A stretch of 64,000 nt of DNA, taken from an uncultured Lachnospiraceae bacterium. GTDB lineage: Bacteria > Bacillota > Clostridia > Lachnospirales > Lachnospiraceae. The stretch is from positions 62,001-126,000 of the forward strand of contig CAJKGK010000001.1 of NCBI GenBank assembly GCA_905199445.1. Direction: 5' to 3'. Positions 32,640 through 41,992 of the stretch are shown piece after piece. The notes under the pieces are model-generated. The model was not told the DNA's origin, made no database searches, and saw only the letters and a list, made by a program, of their open reading frames with translations. Every line of letters starts with the position of its first letter. The stretch's first letter is position 1. The position numbers and the translations under genes are program-made.

Positions 32640-35501
32640 TTATCTAGGAACCTCTTCCATAATAAATGTCTCGATCTGGTCGCCTTCCTTAATATCATTA
32701 TATTTTTCAAAGGACATACCACATTCATAGCCTGCATTAACTTCCTTGACATCATCTTTGAAACGTTTCAGGGAAGCCAGATCACCTTCATGAATCACAA
32801 TATTGTCACGGATCAGACGGGCCTTGCAGTTACGAACAACCTTTCCGTCAAGCACATAGGCACCGATAATTGTACCCACACCGGAAACCTTATACGTCTG
32901 ACGGACTTCGGCATGACCCAGAACTTTTTCCGCAAATACAGGATCCAAAAGCCCTTTCATAGCAGCCTCCACATCCTCAATGGCATTATAGATCACCCGA
33001 TACAGACGCAGATCGACCTTTTCCTGTTCGGCAACAGCTTTTGCCATATTATCCGGACGAACATTGAAGCCGATAATAATCGCATTGGAAGCAGATGCCA
33101 AAATAACATCCGATTCATTAATGGCACCGACACCGCCATGGATAACCTTTACAGCGACTTCATCGTTGGAAAGCTTCACAAGACTCTGTTTCACAGCCTC
33201 CACAGATCCCTGAACATCAGCCTTGACAATAATATTTAATTCTTTAATCTGACCGGCCTGAATCTGGTCAAACAGGCCATCCAGAGATAATTTAGCTTTT
33301 GTATCTGCAAGCATTTTTTCACGATTATTTGCAATAAAGGTTTCAGCCATTGAACGGGCCTCTTTTTCCGTTTCCGTGGAAATAAACACCTCGCCCGCCT
33401 GAGGCACATCATTTAAGCCGAGAATTTCCACCGGTGTGGAAGGTCCGGCCTTTTTCACGCGTCTGCCCTTATCATCGATCATGGCACGAACCCGCCCGAA
33501 GGCCGTACCTACAGCCAGACAGTCGCCGATGTTAAGGGTACCCTTCTGTACAAGGACTGTTGCCACAGGGCCGCGGCCTTTATCCAGCTGAGCTTCAATA
33601 ATCAAGCCTCTGGCTTTTCTGTTCGGATTAGCCTTTAATTCACGCATTTCCGCAACCAGAAGAATCATATCCAGAAGTTCATCAATACCTTCTCCTGTAT
33701 GTGCGGATACAGGAACCATAATTGTCTGTCCGCCCCAGTCCTCGGCAATCAGCTCATACTCTGTCAGCTCCTGTTTAACGCGATCAATATTCGCACTTGG
33801 CTTATCAATTTTGTTAATGGCCACAATAATTTCGATACCTGCAGCTTTGGCATGGTTAATCGCCTCGATTGTCTGAGGCATCACACCGTCATCAGCGGCA
33901 ACAACCAAAATAGCGATATCTGTTGACTGGGCACCTCTTAAACGCATCGCAGTAAAGGCCTCATGTCCCGGTGTATCCAGGAATGTGATTTTTTGTCCAT
34001 TAACATCGACCACATAAGCACCAATGTGCTGAGTGATCCCACCGGCCTCTGCAGAAGTCACGCTTGTTTTACGGATTGTATCAAGAATAGAAGTTTTACC
34101 ATGGTCAACATGTCCCATAACACATACAACCGGTGGTCTTACCTCCATATCCTTTTCGTCTTCTTCCTCCTCACGAAGCAGTTCCTCAATAACATCCACT
34201 ACAACTTCATGTTCGCAGAGAATATCATAGTCCAGTGCGATTTCTTCAGCTTCATCGTAGGAAATTTCTGAATTCAGGCTGACCATCTTTCCGGCCAGGA
34301 AAAGCTTTTTAACGATTTCCGCACCTGGAACCTTCATTTTATCTCCCAGTTCCTTAAGGGTAATCGTCTCAGGCAGCACAATATTTGTAACCTTTTCAAC
34401 AACTGGCTTTGGCTTTGGTGTTGGCGGGGTTAAAGCTTTCTTGCTGACTGTGGCGTTTCTGCCCTTTTGTCCTCTCTTTTCATTATCTCTGTCTCTGTTG
34501 TTCTTTTCCTTATCCCGGTTATCTTTATAATTTCTACGGTTTTCTCTTGTCTCTTTGGTCGCAACAACTTCCTTGTTGATCGCAGAATCCAGATTAAATT
34601 TCTGTTCTCTGTCTCCACGTCTCTGACCACGGTTATCTCCGTTTCTGTCGCTGCCGCCGCGATTGCCGCCAAATCCGCGGCTGCCTCTGTTATCTGAACC
34701 ACGATCGTTATTTCTGCCGTCACCGTTTCTGTCGAAATTGCCGCCCCTTCCGCCAAAGCTGCGATTGCCTCTGTTGTCGGAATTACGGTCATTATTTCTG
34801 CCGTCACCATTTCTGTCATTGGTTCTTCCACCGAAATTTCGGCTGCCTCTGTTATCGGAACCACGGTCATTGTTTCTGCCGTCACCGTTTCTGTCGAAAT
34901 TGCCGCCTCTTCCACCGAAGCTGCGGTTGCCTCTGTTGTCGGAATTACGGTCATTGTTTCTGCCGTCACCATTTCTGTCGAAATTGCCGCCTCTTCCACC
35001 GAAACTGCGGTTGCCTCTGTTGTCGGAATTACGGTCATTGTTTCTGCCGTCACCGTTTCTGTCGAAATTGCCGCCTCTTCCGCCGAAGCTGCGGTTGCCT
35101 CTGTTGTCAGAATTACGGTCATTATTTCTGCCGTCACCATTTCTGTCATTGGCTCTGTCGTTTGTTCTGCCGCCATTATCCCGGTTTCCCTGGCGTGTAT
35201 TCTGAGGGCGTCCGGCATTTCCTGTATTCATATTATTGTTCTGGTTATTTGTATTTCCTGTATTATTCATATTACTACGATTGGTCATATTCTGTACTTT
35301 TGCTTCCTCGCTCTTTTTTTCTGTTGTATTTGCACTTGCAGACGGCGCTGCAAAATATTTTCGTATTTTCTGGGCACTTTCTGATGTGATTGTGCTCATA
35401 TGACTTTCAACATCAATGCCATGACCTTTCAGGGCGTAGATGACGTCTTTGCTGCTCTTGCCAAGTTCTTTGGCCAGTTCATGAACTCTGATTTTTGACA
35501 T
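32640..35501 (-). CDS. infB: Translation initiation factor IF-2 with Arg/Gly/Asn repeat region
   Basis: The GTPase that brings fMet-tRNA to the ribosome. An N-terminal IF2-N helix (MSKIRVHELAKELGKSSKDVI) is followed by a disordered region (about 55-340) dominated by six tandem repeats, a second IF2-N domain (about 375-425), the G domain with GHVDHGKTSIL, DTPGHEAF, NKID and SAHTGEG, then domains II, III and the C-terminal fMet-binding domain ending near KYNDIKEGDQIETF. 953 residues. The linker is much more Arg/Asn/Asp/Gly-rich than the typical K/E/P-rich IF-2 linkers. Confidence 0.98.
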   Translation of the reverse strand: MSKIRVHELAKELGKSSKDVIYALKGHGIDVESHMSTITSESAQKIRKYFAAPSASANTTEKKSEEAKVQNMTNRSNMNNTGNTNNQNNNMNTGNAGRPQNTRQGNRDNGGRTNDRANDRNGDGRNNDRNSDNRGNRSFGGRGGNFDRNGDGRNNDRNSDNRGNRSFGGRGGNFDRNGDGRNNDRNSDNRGNRSFGGRGGNFDRNGDGRNNDRGSDNRGSRNFGGRTNDRNGDGRNNDRNSDNRGNRSFGGRGGNFDRNGDGRNNDRGSDNRGSRGFGGNRGGSDRNGDNRGQRRGDREQKFNLDSAINKEVVATKETRENRRNYKDNRDKEKNNRDRDNEKRGQKGRNATVSKKALTPPTPKPKPVVEKVTNIVLPETITLKELGDKMKVPGAEIVKKLFLAGKMVSLNSEISYDEAEEIALDYDILCEHEVVVDVIEELLREEEEDEKDMEVRPPVVCVMGHVDHGKTSILDTIRKTSVTSAEAGGITQHIGAYVVDVNGQKITFLDTPGHEAFTAMRLRGAQSTDIAILVVAADDGVMPQTIEAINHAKAAGIEIIVAINKIDKPSANIDRVKQELTEYELIAEDWGGQTIMVPVSAHTGEGIDELLDMILLVAEMRELKANPNRKARGLIIEAQLDKGRGPVATVLVQKGTLNIGDCLAVGTAFGRVRAMIDDKGRRVKKAGPSTPVEILGLNDVPQAGEVFISTETEKEARSMAETFIANNREKMLADTKAKLSLDGLFDQIQAGQIKELNIIVKADVQGSVEAVKQSLVKLSNDEVAVKVIHGGVGAINESDVILASASNAIIIGFNVRPDNMAKAVAEQEKVDLRLYRVIYNAIEDVEAAMKGLLDPVFAEKVLGHAEVRQTYKVSGVGTIIGAYVLDGKVVRNCKARLIRDNIVIHEGDLASLKRFKDDVKEVNAGYECGMSFEKYNDIKEGDQIETFIMEEVPR
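34647..35144 (-). repeat. Six tandem 84-bp repeats inside infB
   Basis: Residues 120-285 of IF-2. The unit is 28 residues (RNGDGRNNDRNSDN followed by RGNRSFGGRGGNFD), with five copies of 28 and one (the fourth) of 26. Copies 1-3 and 5 are nearly identical in protein; copies 4 and 6 carry GSDNRGSR variants. All length changes keep frame. Confidence 0.92.
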
Positions 35502-35514
35502 ATGACTACCTCCG

Positions 35515-35832
35515 TTATTCTTGTTCTGAGTTAATAAGTTTCGTCACGGCGTCAGAAAATCCCTTATCCAGCAACGCCAGGGATGCTCTGATTTCTCTTC
35601 CCATCCCATGCCCAAGGGTTTCCTTGGTCCCGTATATATAAAGAGGTACTTTATAATAAGCACATCTGTTGGTAAACAATTTTTTCGTATTGGCTGATGC
35701 ATCGGAGGCCACAATAACCAGCCATGCCTTACCATCCTTGATAGCCTTTTCCGTGGAGAATTCACCGCTGGCCACCTTACCCGCCCTGGTTGCCAGACCG
35801 ATCATGGATATTACCTTGTCATGCTTTGTCAA
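35515..35832 (-). CDS. L7Ae-family RNA-binding protein (YlxQ type)
   Basis: 105 residues with the L7Ae/L30e fold: ISMIGLATRAGKVASGEF at the N-terminus, WLVIVASDASANTKKLF in the middle, and VPLYIYGTKETLGHGMGRE. In Bacillus YlxQ lies at the same place between ylxR and infB and binds RNA; its cellular role is not settled. 13 bases before infB, and it overlaps the previous gene. Confidence 0.93.
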   Translation of the reverse strand: MTKHDKVISMIGLATRAGKVASGEFSTEKAIKDGKAWLVIVASDASANTKKLFTNRCAYYKVPLYIYGTKETLGHGMGREIRASLALLDKGFSDAVTKLINSEQE

Positions 35833-36094
35833 TCTCTTCCATCTCCTTTGTCAGCTGATCATAGACATCCGTTGGAATACTCATTTTAAATGACCGTTCA
35901 AGCCCTTTGCTTTTAATTGCCTTTGCCAGACAGTCTCTGCTTGGACAAATATATGCGCCCCGTCCGTTTTTGCGCCCTGTGGCATCAATCATAATTTCAT
36001 CCTCAGGGGTCTTAATCACACGGATCATTTCTTTTTTACTTTTCATTTCCCGGCAGCCTACACACTGCCGCATCGGAATTTTTCGTGTTCCCAT
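35819..36094 (-). CDS. rnpM: RNase P modulator RnpM (YlxR)
   Basis: 91 residues. Signature motif RKIPMRQCVGCREMKSKKEM with the CxxC-type pair, followed by GRKNGRGAYICPSRDC and LAKAIKSKGLERSFK. YlxR proteins were recently linked to RNase P inhibition (name RnpM). The ATG at 36094 is chosen: AAGGTG sits 6 bases before it, and the GTG further up lies inside the nusA end. Overlaps the L7Ae gene by 14 bases. Confidence 0.95.
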   Translation of the reverse strand: MGTRKIPMRQCVGCREMKSKKEMIRVIKTPEDEIMIDATGRKNGRGAYICPSRDCLAKAIKSKGLERSFKMSIPTDVYDQLTKEMEEIDKA

Positions 36095-36104
36095 AAGCAG
36101 CACC

Positions 36105-37262
36105 TTAATTCATATAGTCCTTGTCATCATCATAGCGATCATCTTCATAACGGTCATCCCGATCTTCGCTGTCGTCAAAGCGATCTTCTTCATAACGGTC
36201 ATCATTATGATACTCATTGGAATTGCGCACCTGAGCTTCGCTCTTAATATCAATTTTATAGCCGGTCAGGCGGGCGGCCAGGCGGGCATTTTGTCCTTCT
36301 TTTCCAATGGCCAGAGATAACTGATAATCCGGTACAATAACACTGGCTGTTTTTTCTTCCTCATCAACGCTGACTGAAATAACTTTTGCCGGACTCAGGG
36401 CATTTTCAATGAGAACAGCCGGATCGTCACTCCAGTTAATAATGTCGATTTTTTCACCGCGCAGTTCATTGACAACCGCACCGACTCTGGCGCCATTCAT
36501 TCCTACGCAGGCTCCCACAGGATCTACATTTGGGTTATTGCTCCAAACCGCAATCTTTGTTCTGGAGCCGGCCTCTCTTGAAATACTGCGAATTTCTACT
36601 GTGCCGTCGCGGACCTCCGTAACCTCGGCCTCAAAAAGACGTTTTACAAGTTCCGGATGGGTTCTTGAAACAGTAATCTTCGGACCTTTTGTTGTATCCT
36701 TAACATCAACCACATACAGCTTAATACGTTCTGTGGGATAGAAAACTTCGCCTTTCACCTGCTCATTTTCAGTCAGTGTGGCATCAACTTTACCAAGATT
36801 GATACTTACATTTTTGCCATTATAACGCTGAACAATACCGGTCACAATATCTTTTTCTCTGCTGTAGTATTCGTTGTAGAGAGATTTACGTTCTTCCTCA
36901 CGGATTTTCTGAACAACAACCTGTTTAGCCTTCTGAGCCGCAATACGTCCAAAGTTTCTCGGTGTAACTTCCACCTGAACGATGTCATCCAGATCAAACT
37001 TGCTGTCCTTTAATTTTGCATTGGCCAGACTGATCTGCGTAATCGGGTCTTCGACCTCTTCAACAACGATTTTTTCTGCATATACAAGCACTTTGCCGTT
37101 TTCACGATTAATGATGACACGGATATTATCAGCCTTTCCAAACTCATTTTTACAAGCGGCAACCAGTGAATTTTCAATAGCCTCCAGCAAAATTTCCTTG
37201 CTGATTCCTTTTTCTTTTTCAATCTGATTTAACGCTTCGATCAGTTCGTGTCCTTCATTCAT
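36105..37262 (-). CDS. nusA: Transcription elongation/termination factor NusA
   Basis: 385 residues. Domains in order: N-terminal RNA polymerase-binding domain (1-125, with LLEAIENSLVAACKNEFG), S1 domain (about 135-200, DIVTGIVQRYNGKNVSINLG), KH1 and KH2 (about 205-345, with GACVGMNGARVGAVVNEL and AIGKEGQNARLAARLTG). The C-terminal tail after the KH domains is unusually rich in Asp/Arg/Tyr (DDRYEEDRFDDSEDR) instead of the acidic repeats of E. coli. Follows rimP by 20 bases. Confidence 0.98.
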   Translation of the reverse strand: MNEGHELIEALNQIEKEKGISKEILLEAIENSLVAACKNEFGKADNIRVIINRENGKVLVYAEKIVVEEVEDPITQISLANAKLKDSKFDLDDIVQVEVTPRNFGRIAAQKAKQVVVQKIREEERKSLYNEYYSREKDIVTGIVQRYNGKNVSINLGKVDATLTENEQVKGEVFYPTERIKLYVVDVKDTTKGPKITVSRTHPELVKRLFEAEVTEVRDGTVEIRSISREAGSRTKIAVWSNNPNVDPVGACVGMNGARVGAVVNELRGEKIDIINWSDDPAVLIENALSPAKVISVSVDEEEKTASVIVPDYQLSLAIGKEGQNARLAARLTGYKIDIKSEAQVRNSNEYHNDDRYEEDRFDDSEDRDDRYEDDRYDDDKDYMN

Positions 37263-37282
37263 TTTAATATTTCCTCCTTAAT

Positions 37283-37747
37283 TTAACAAAAGAATGCCAG
37301 CCGTATCAGGGCAATTGCAGATTTTTCAAATGTCTTTGTATTTCCGTCCTCCAGCTCAAGGGTTACGCTGTGATCATCATAGCTGTCCAGAAGGCCAACA
37401 AATTCCTTCTTTTTGTCAATGGCCTTGTAAAGACGAACCTCGACTTCCTTACCCACACTGCGGGCAAAATCCTTTTCCTTTTTCAGCGGACGATCCAGCC
37501 CTGGTGAGCTGACTTCAAATATATAGTTTTCGGCAATATAGTCCTTCTCATCCAAAATATCTCCGAAAGCACGGCTTACAAGCTCACAGTCATCCACCGT
37601 AATGCCGCCTTCTTTATCAATATACACGCGCAGATACCAGTTTGGACCTTCCTTCACCCATTCCACATCCACAAGCTCAAAATGATTCGCCTCGATGATC
37701 GGTGTAATCAGTTCTTCTGTCATGCTCTCATAATCTTTCTTTGCCAT
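37283..37747 (-). CDS. rimP: Ribosome maturation factor RimP
   Basis: 154 residues. Needed for 30S maturation. Motifs: VDVEWVKEGPNWYLRVYIDKEGGITVDDC (blocks VEWVKEG and LRVYIDKEGG), YIFEVSSPGLDRPLK (the family hallmark) and VTLELEDG. First gene of the nusA-infB operon. ATG 37747 has AAAGGG 8 bases before it, so it is preferred over the in-frame GTG at 37756. Confidence 0.97.
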   Translation of the reverse strand: MAKKDYESMTEELITPIIEANHFELVDVEWVKEGPNWYLRVYIDKEGGITVDDCELVSRAFGDILDEKDYIAENYIFEVSSPGLDRPLKKEKDFARSVGKEVEVRLYKAIDKKKEFVGLLDSYDDHSVTLELEDGNTKTFEKSAIALIRLAFFC

Positions 37748-37915
37748 TTGACTCACCCTTTCTTTCAGTTACTCATCCACCATCTTCCCCGTGCCGTCTC
37801 CATCCAAAACAGACTTTTGGCAAAGACCGAAAAACTCCACTTTACATAACACAGCTTCGGGACAAAGATAAAGAGTGGACTCACGCCCACTCTTCTAGTA
37901 TCATCATATTGTTAT
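37748..37915 (-). promoter_or_regulatory. rimP leader with hairpin
   Basis: About 170 bases of leader. A perfect 8-bp hairpin AAGAGTGG...CCACTCTT (37871-37878 with 37887-37894) lies soon after the start of transcription, followed by TTTATCTTTG. It resembles the rimP-leader element described for Firmicutes; whether it terminates or only folds is open. Confidence 0.55.
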
Positions 37916-37922
37916 CTGGTTC

Positions 37923-37951
37923 ATTATACCACTGAACCCCACAAGATGCAA
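37923..37951 (-). promoter_or_regulatory. Promoter of the rimP-nusA-infB operon
   Basis: TTGCAT (37946-37951), 17-base spacer ending in TGG, then TATAAT (37923-37928): a consensus extended -10. Confidence 0.8.
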
Positions 37952-38011
37952 GCCCAATTTTTCAGTTCCAGTGATATACGCATCACCTTCATCCTTTTTC
38001 AATCGTCATTT

Positions 38012-38893
38012 TCATGCATCATATCTTTTAATAAAGGCAAAGCCCAGGGGATAAGGCCCTGTGTGCGTGGCTACCGTTGCACCGATCTGGCGAACCGGCA
38101 CTGCCTTTGTCAGCCAGAATGTATCTTTAACCTGATTGGACAGCGCCATAGCCGCATCCATATCCAGTCCTTTGCCTACGCAAAACTCGTAATCATTGGG
38201 ATTTTCTCCGGCTTTTTCAAAATAATCTCTGGCTATATCCAAAAGTTTCTTTAAGGCCTTTTTCTGATTTCTGGCAACACCGGCTGAAAAAATCTCGCCT
38301 TCCTTCATCACAATCAAAGGTTTAATTCCCAGGGCCGAACCGGCTATAAAGGCCATGCGTCCAATCCGTCCGCCCTTTTTCAGATATTCCAGATTACCCA
38401 CGGTAAAGCAAATACGCCCTGTCGGCTGTATCCGATGCAATTCCTTGACTGCTTCCTTATAACTTAAACCGTTAGCCTTCATCCGGGCTGCTTCCAGAAC
38501 ATACAGTCCCTCTTCTACTGTACACAGTCCGCTTTCGATGACTTTAATATGGGCATGGGGATATGTTTCAAGCAAAATATCTCTGGCCGTTTTAGCCGCC
38601 TGGTGAGATCCGCTAAGTTTTCCGGACAGACAGATACAGATAATGCTTTTACCGGCTTCCACAACCGGTGTAAAAGCTTCCATATAATCCTGAACCGAAG
38701 GGAGGGATGTCTTTGGATACGCCCCCTCATCAATCATTTTCTTATAATAGGCCTCTGTATCAATATCTATTTTTTCTTTCATGTAGTTTTCTTCATCAAA
38801 AGACACATAAAAATGTACCTGATGGATCCCTTTCGCTTTCAGCAAATCTTCCGGAAGGTCACAGGCACTGTCTGCAAAAATTTCAAATGACAT
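38012..38893 (-). CDS. DegV family fatty-acid-binding protein
   Basis: 293 residues, two-domain DegV fold that holds an acyl chain for the FakA/FakB phosphorylation system. Family motifs: start FEIFADSACDLPEDLL, then KTSLPSVQDYMEAF, CLSGKLSGSHQAAKTA, VIESGLCTVEEGL and the ending GATVATHTGPYPLGFAF. It probably presents fatty acids to a FakA kinase coded elsewhere. Gene stands alone; extended -10 at 38953-38961. Confidence 0.95.
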   Translation of the reverse strand: MSFEIFADSACDLPEDLLKAKGIHQVHFYVSFDEENYMKEKIDIDTEAYYKKMIDEGAYPKTSLPSVQDYMEAFTPVVEAGKSIICICLSGKLSGSHQAAKTARDILLETYPHAHIKVIESGLCTVEEGLYVLEAARMKANGLSYKEAVKELHRIQPTGRICFTVGNLEYLKKGGRIGRMAFIAGSALGIKPLIVMKEGEIFSAGVARNQKKALKKLLDIARDYFEKAGENPNDYEFCVGKGLDMDAAMALSNQVKDTFWLTKAVPVRQIGATVATHTGPYPLGFAFIKRYDA

Positions 38894-38952
38894 CTTATTC
38901 CTCCTGAATTCAGTCGTTAGACATAGTTTTCAATACTACATTAATATTTTTT

Positions 38953-38961
38953 ATTATAGCA
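38953..38961 (-). promoter_or_regulatory. Extended -10 promoter of degV
   Basis: TGC-TATAAT on the minus strand (TATAAT at 38953-38958). No good -35. Confidence 0.6.
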
Positions 38962-39015
38962 CACATTTCAGAAGAATCCTAGAGTATGTTTGAAAATTAT
39001 CTAAAAAAATCACCA

Positions 39016-39061
39016 CAAAAAAAGGCCAGCCCATCCTTGAATCTCCGATGTGCTGGCCTTT
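39016..39061 (-). terminator. Terminator of the rhamnosidase gene
   Basis: AAAGGCCAGC and its perfect complement GCTGGCCTTT (39021-39030 and 39052-39061), 21-base loop, then a T run on the minus strand. Confidence 0.85.
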
Positions 39062-39122
39062 ATGCGGAACTTAAACGCCCTTTTTACCCTTTTATATCCT
39101 TCATTTTTACATCGTGTATTTT

Positions 39123-41876
39123 TTACAGCTCTGCCTGGATCTGACTGATGCCATCAATCACCAAATCCACACGCTCCGGTCTTACACCTATAAAGGCCAT
39201 ACCCTTTAATTCTTCCACGGTCTGCGCCATATTTTCAATGTCACCGGACATCACCATGCCATAGGCCTGAGGCACATATGTCTTTAAAATGTCCATGGCT
39301 TTTTCATTTCCGGCCAGCTCAAACAGGAAGGAATCCTTTGAAAACGGCTTTAATAAATCTTTTGCAGGCTTATAGGTAATGTCATAGCTTCCGGCTTCCA
39401 TATTTAAAGGTTCACCGTCATAATAAGGCAGACAGGCTGTGGCTGTACAGTTAAACGGTACTTCAAAATGCATGGTCACACTGCCGTCACCATTGATTTT
39501 CCAGTTAGACACATATCGGCCGCTGACAGAATCATAACTGCAGTTCATGTAACCCATTTTAATATTTAACTGAGGTTTAAAACAAACACTCTTAAAAGCC
39601 GTTGAGGAAGCACAGATGCCGGCCACATATTTATACATATATTCCAGAACAGAACCATAGGAATAATGATTCAGGGAATTCATACCTGTACCGCTGATGC
39701 TGCCGTCATCCAAAACAGAATTCCAACGTTCCCAAATGGTTGTCGCCCCCAGGTTCACACAGTGAAGCCAGCTTGGGAAGTCTTCATTGAGCAGAAAATG
39801 CCATGCAGCATCATGAAGTCCGTTTTCAGCCAGCACGGTACACATCATCGTGGCACCGACAAAGCCGCCTCTGATTCTGTAGCAGTCCCGTTTAAACCGG
39901 TTTTTAAGGCCTTCTATAATTCTGTTTTTATCTGTAAAAATACCAAACTTTAACGCTACAAGATAGGCCGTCTGGGTATCAATGGCCAGGCGTCCGGTCT
40001 TTGTAAAATATTCGTCTAAAATAGCCTGACGAATTTTGGCTGCCAGTTGGGCATACTTTTCTTCATCTTCTTTATTTCCAATAATTCCTGCAGCCCTGCT
40101 GACAATACCTGCAGATGCATAATAATAGCAGGATGCAATATAATAATCATCGGTTCCGCCCTTCACACTCTGGTCTGTGGCACCGTCCAATGCCAGCCAG
40201 TCTCCAAAATGAAAGCCGTAATCAAACAGATAATGATTGCCGTTGGCTTCATCACCTCTGCGGATATAGTCCACCCAATCTTTCATCAACGGGTAATAAG
40301 TTTCAATGACTTCTGCGTCCCCGAAATAATCATACAGTACATTAGGAATAAACGTCGCTGCATCGCCCCATACACAGCTGCCGCCATCATTCATGCCGCA
40401 AAGCGGGGCAACATGAGGCGCTGCACCGCCCAGCTGAAGCTGTGCAATTCTTAAATCATGAAGATATTTATCATAAAAAGCTCTTGTATCCATATTATAG
40501 CTGGCTGTCGGAGAAAAGACATTGGCATCTCCTGTCCATCCCAGACGTTCATCTCTTTGCGGACAGTCTGTCGGCACATCCAGGAAATTGGAACGCTGGC
40601 CCCACAGACAGTTGGAAATCAGCTGGTTAATCTTTGTATGTCCTGTTTCCATAAATCCGGTACGTTTCAAATCTGAATGAATGGCCAGTCCGGTAAAATC
40701 ATGGACATTGAGGTCACCTTTCCATCCGGTCACACGGACATAGCGGCCGCCGTAAAATGTAAAATGGGGACGCACCGTCTCAGGATTTCCGTCGGATACA
40801 TAGGTAAACTGTGGTTTTGCAGAACGGTAATTGTCATTATAATAATTCCCCTGCTGAAGAATTTCTCCATATTCCAGCACAACCTTTGTTCCTTTAGGCA
40901 GTCTGGATTCAAACTGAACAAATCCGGTAAAGTTCTGTCCAAAATCCAATACCGTTTCTCCGGCCGGTGTATGAATCATCTCTTTGACAGAAAGTTTTTC
41001 ACAGGCACGCACCGGCATACTGAATCTTGGCACCAGCTTACTTGTATCAGCCCCCAAAACTTCAACTGACTTTTCAGGATTTTCTCTGCCTTCCCAAAGC
41101 AGCCTGTCATAAGTTTCTCCGTCATAAATGCCGCTGTCAGCCACATCAAAGCCTTTATACATCCAGGTCTTGTCGGTTGCAGTTACAGCGTGTGTACCGT
41201 CTGCATAATCCACATGAATTTCAGCAATTACCTTAAAACGGTCGCCATACAGTCCCTTGCCGCCGCCCAGGCCAAAACGGCCTTTGTACCAGCCATTGCC
41301 CAGAATAAACGCTGCTTTATTATCTGCCTTAAGCATAGATGTAATATCATAGGTCTGATACTGAAGATCGTAATTATAATCATTATAAAACGGCGCCAGA
41401 TATTCATCGCCTACTTTTTCTCCATTAATATAAGCCTCATAAACCCCCAGACCGCATACATACAGCCGGGCGGACACAACTTCCCGATCCGTCTCAAAAT
41501 TTTTATAAACAACCGGGTGATACTGATCTTCCTGCGCAGGTCCGACCCATACGCCAGTCCATGGCTCATTCATTTTTCCGGTTTCAAAGGTCGTTTCCCC
41601 GCTGGCTGTTTCACCGTTATCTCCGGTCACGGTCACACGGACATAGTACAGCGTTCTGGGTAATAATTCCATATTCAGGATTTCGCATATACTGTTTAAG
41701 TTTCCCTCTTTTTCATAGACTAAGTTTTTAAAATCCTCTGTCGTTGAAACCTTTACACAGGCCTTTTCCTGATATTTCCCGGCTGTATCGCATACCTTCC
41801 AGGACAGCTTGATTTTTCTGTAACCATAGCCACGTGGATGTTCCATGCCGCAAATCATTACCTGAGTAACTTTCAT
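39123..41876 (-). CDS. Alpha-L-rhamnosidase, GH78
   Basis: Releases terminal alpha-L-rhamnose from plant glycans or glycosides. 917 residues, no signal peptide, so intracellular. Order: N-terminal beta domains (residues 1-290), family motif DFGQNFTGFV (about 320), and the (alpha/alpha)6 barrel from about 410 with DVPTDCPQRDERLGWTGDANVF (blocks DVPTDCPQRDERLGWTGD carry the catalytic acid region), YFGDAEVIETYYPLMKDW, HFGDWLALDG and the general-base region TIWERWNSV, then LNHYSYGSVLEYMYK and a C-terminal beta sandwich. ATG 41876 is chosen: AGGAGG is 8 bases before it. Divergent from an AraC-type regulator. Confidence 0.96.
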   Translation of the reverse strand: MKVTQVMICGMEHPRGYGYRKIKLSWKVCDTAGKYQEKACVKVSTTEDFKNLVYEKEGNLNSICEILNMELLPRTLYYVRVTVTGDNGETASGETTFETGKMNEPWTGVWVGPAQEDQYHPVVYKNFETDREVVSARLYVCGLGVYEAYINGEKVGDEYLAPFYNDYNYDLQYQTYDITSMLKADNKAAFILGNGWYKGRFGLGGGKGLYGDRFKVIAEIHVDYADGTHAVTATDKTWMYKGFDVADSGIYDGETYDRLLWEGRENPEKSVEVLGADTSKLVPRFSMPVRACEKLSVKEMIHTPAGETVLDFGQNFTGFVQFESRLPKGTKVVLEYGEILQQGNYYNDNYRSAKPQFTYVSDGNPETVRPHFTFYGGRYVRVTGWKGDLNVHDFTGLAIHSDLKRTGFMETGHTKINQLISNCLWGQRSNFLDVPTDCPQRDERLGWTGDANVFSPTASYNMDTRAFYDKYLHDLRIAQLQLGGAAPHVAPLCGMNDGGSCVWGDAATFIPNVLYDYFGDAEVIETYYPLMKDWVDYIRRGDEANGNHYLFDYGFHFGDWLALDGATDQSVKGGTDDYYIASCYYYASAGIVSRAAGIIGNKEDEEKYAQLAAKIRQAILDEYFTKTGRLAIDTQTAYLVALKFGIFTDKNRIIEGLKNRFKRDCYRIRGGFVGATMMCTVLAENGLHDAAWHFLLNEDFPSWLHCVNLGATTIWERWNSVLDDGSISGTGMNSLNHYSYGSVLEYMYKYVAGICASSTAFKSVCFKPQLNIKMGYMNCSYDSVSGRYVSNWKINGDGSVTMHFEVPFNCTATACLPYYDGEPLNMEAGSYDITYKPAKDLLKPFSKDSFLFELAGNEKAMDILKTYVPQAYGMVMSGDIENMAQTVEELKGMAFIGVRPERVDLVIDGISQIQAEL

Positions 41877-41901
41877 AATATAAACCTCCTGCCACTTTTT
41901 A

Positions 41902-41929
41902 TTTACAGAATAAATTTTCCTGTTATAAT
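41902..41929 (+). promoter_or_regulatory. Promoter of the AraC-type regulator
   Basis: TTTACA (41902-41907), 16-base spacer, TATAAT (41924-41929), 63 bases before the start codon, in the divergent spacer with the rhamnosidase gene. Confidence 0.65.
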
Positions 41930-41992
41930 TACAAAAAAGACACATTATTTTTTACCGGCAGTATTTCCCTTCCGGCCCAAGGAGCAAAATCT

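Noticed and set aside
34647..35144. Regularly spaced repeats that could suggest a CRISPR-like array
   Set aside because: The 84-bp period is a multiple of three, the units abut without spacers, and they translate as part of IF-2.
34430..35218. A 262-codon open frame on the same strand as infB, rich in Thr/Glu/Ala, and a 180-codon frame on the plus strand rich in Leu/Pro/Ser
   Set aside because: Both overlap the 84-bp repeats of infB in other frames. The tandem repeats keep any stop-free frame open, so these are shadows, not genes.
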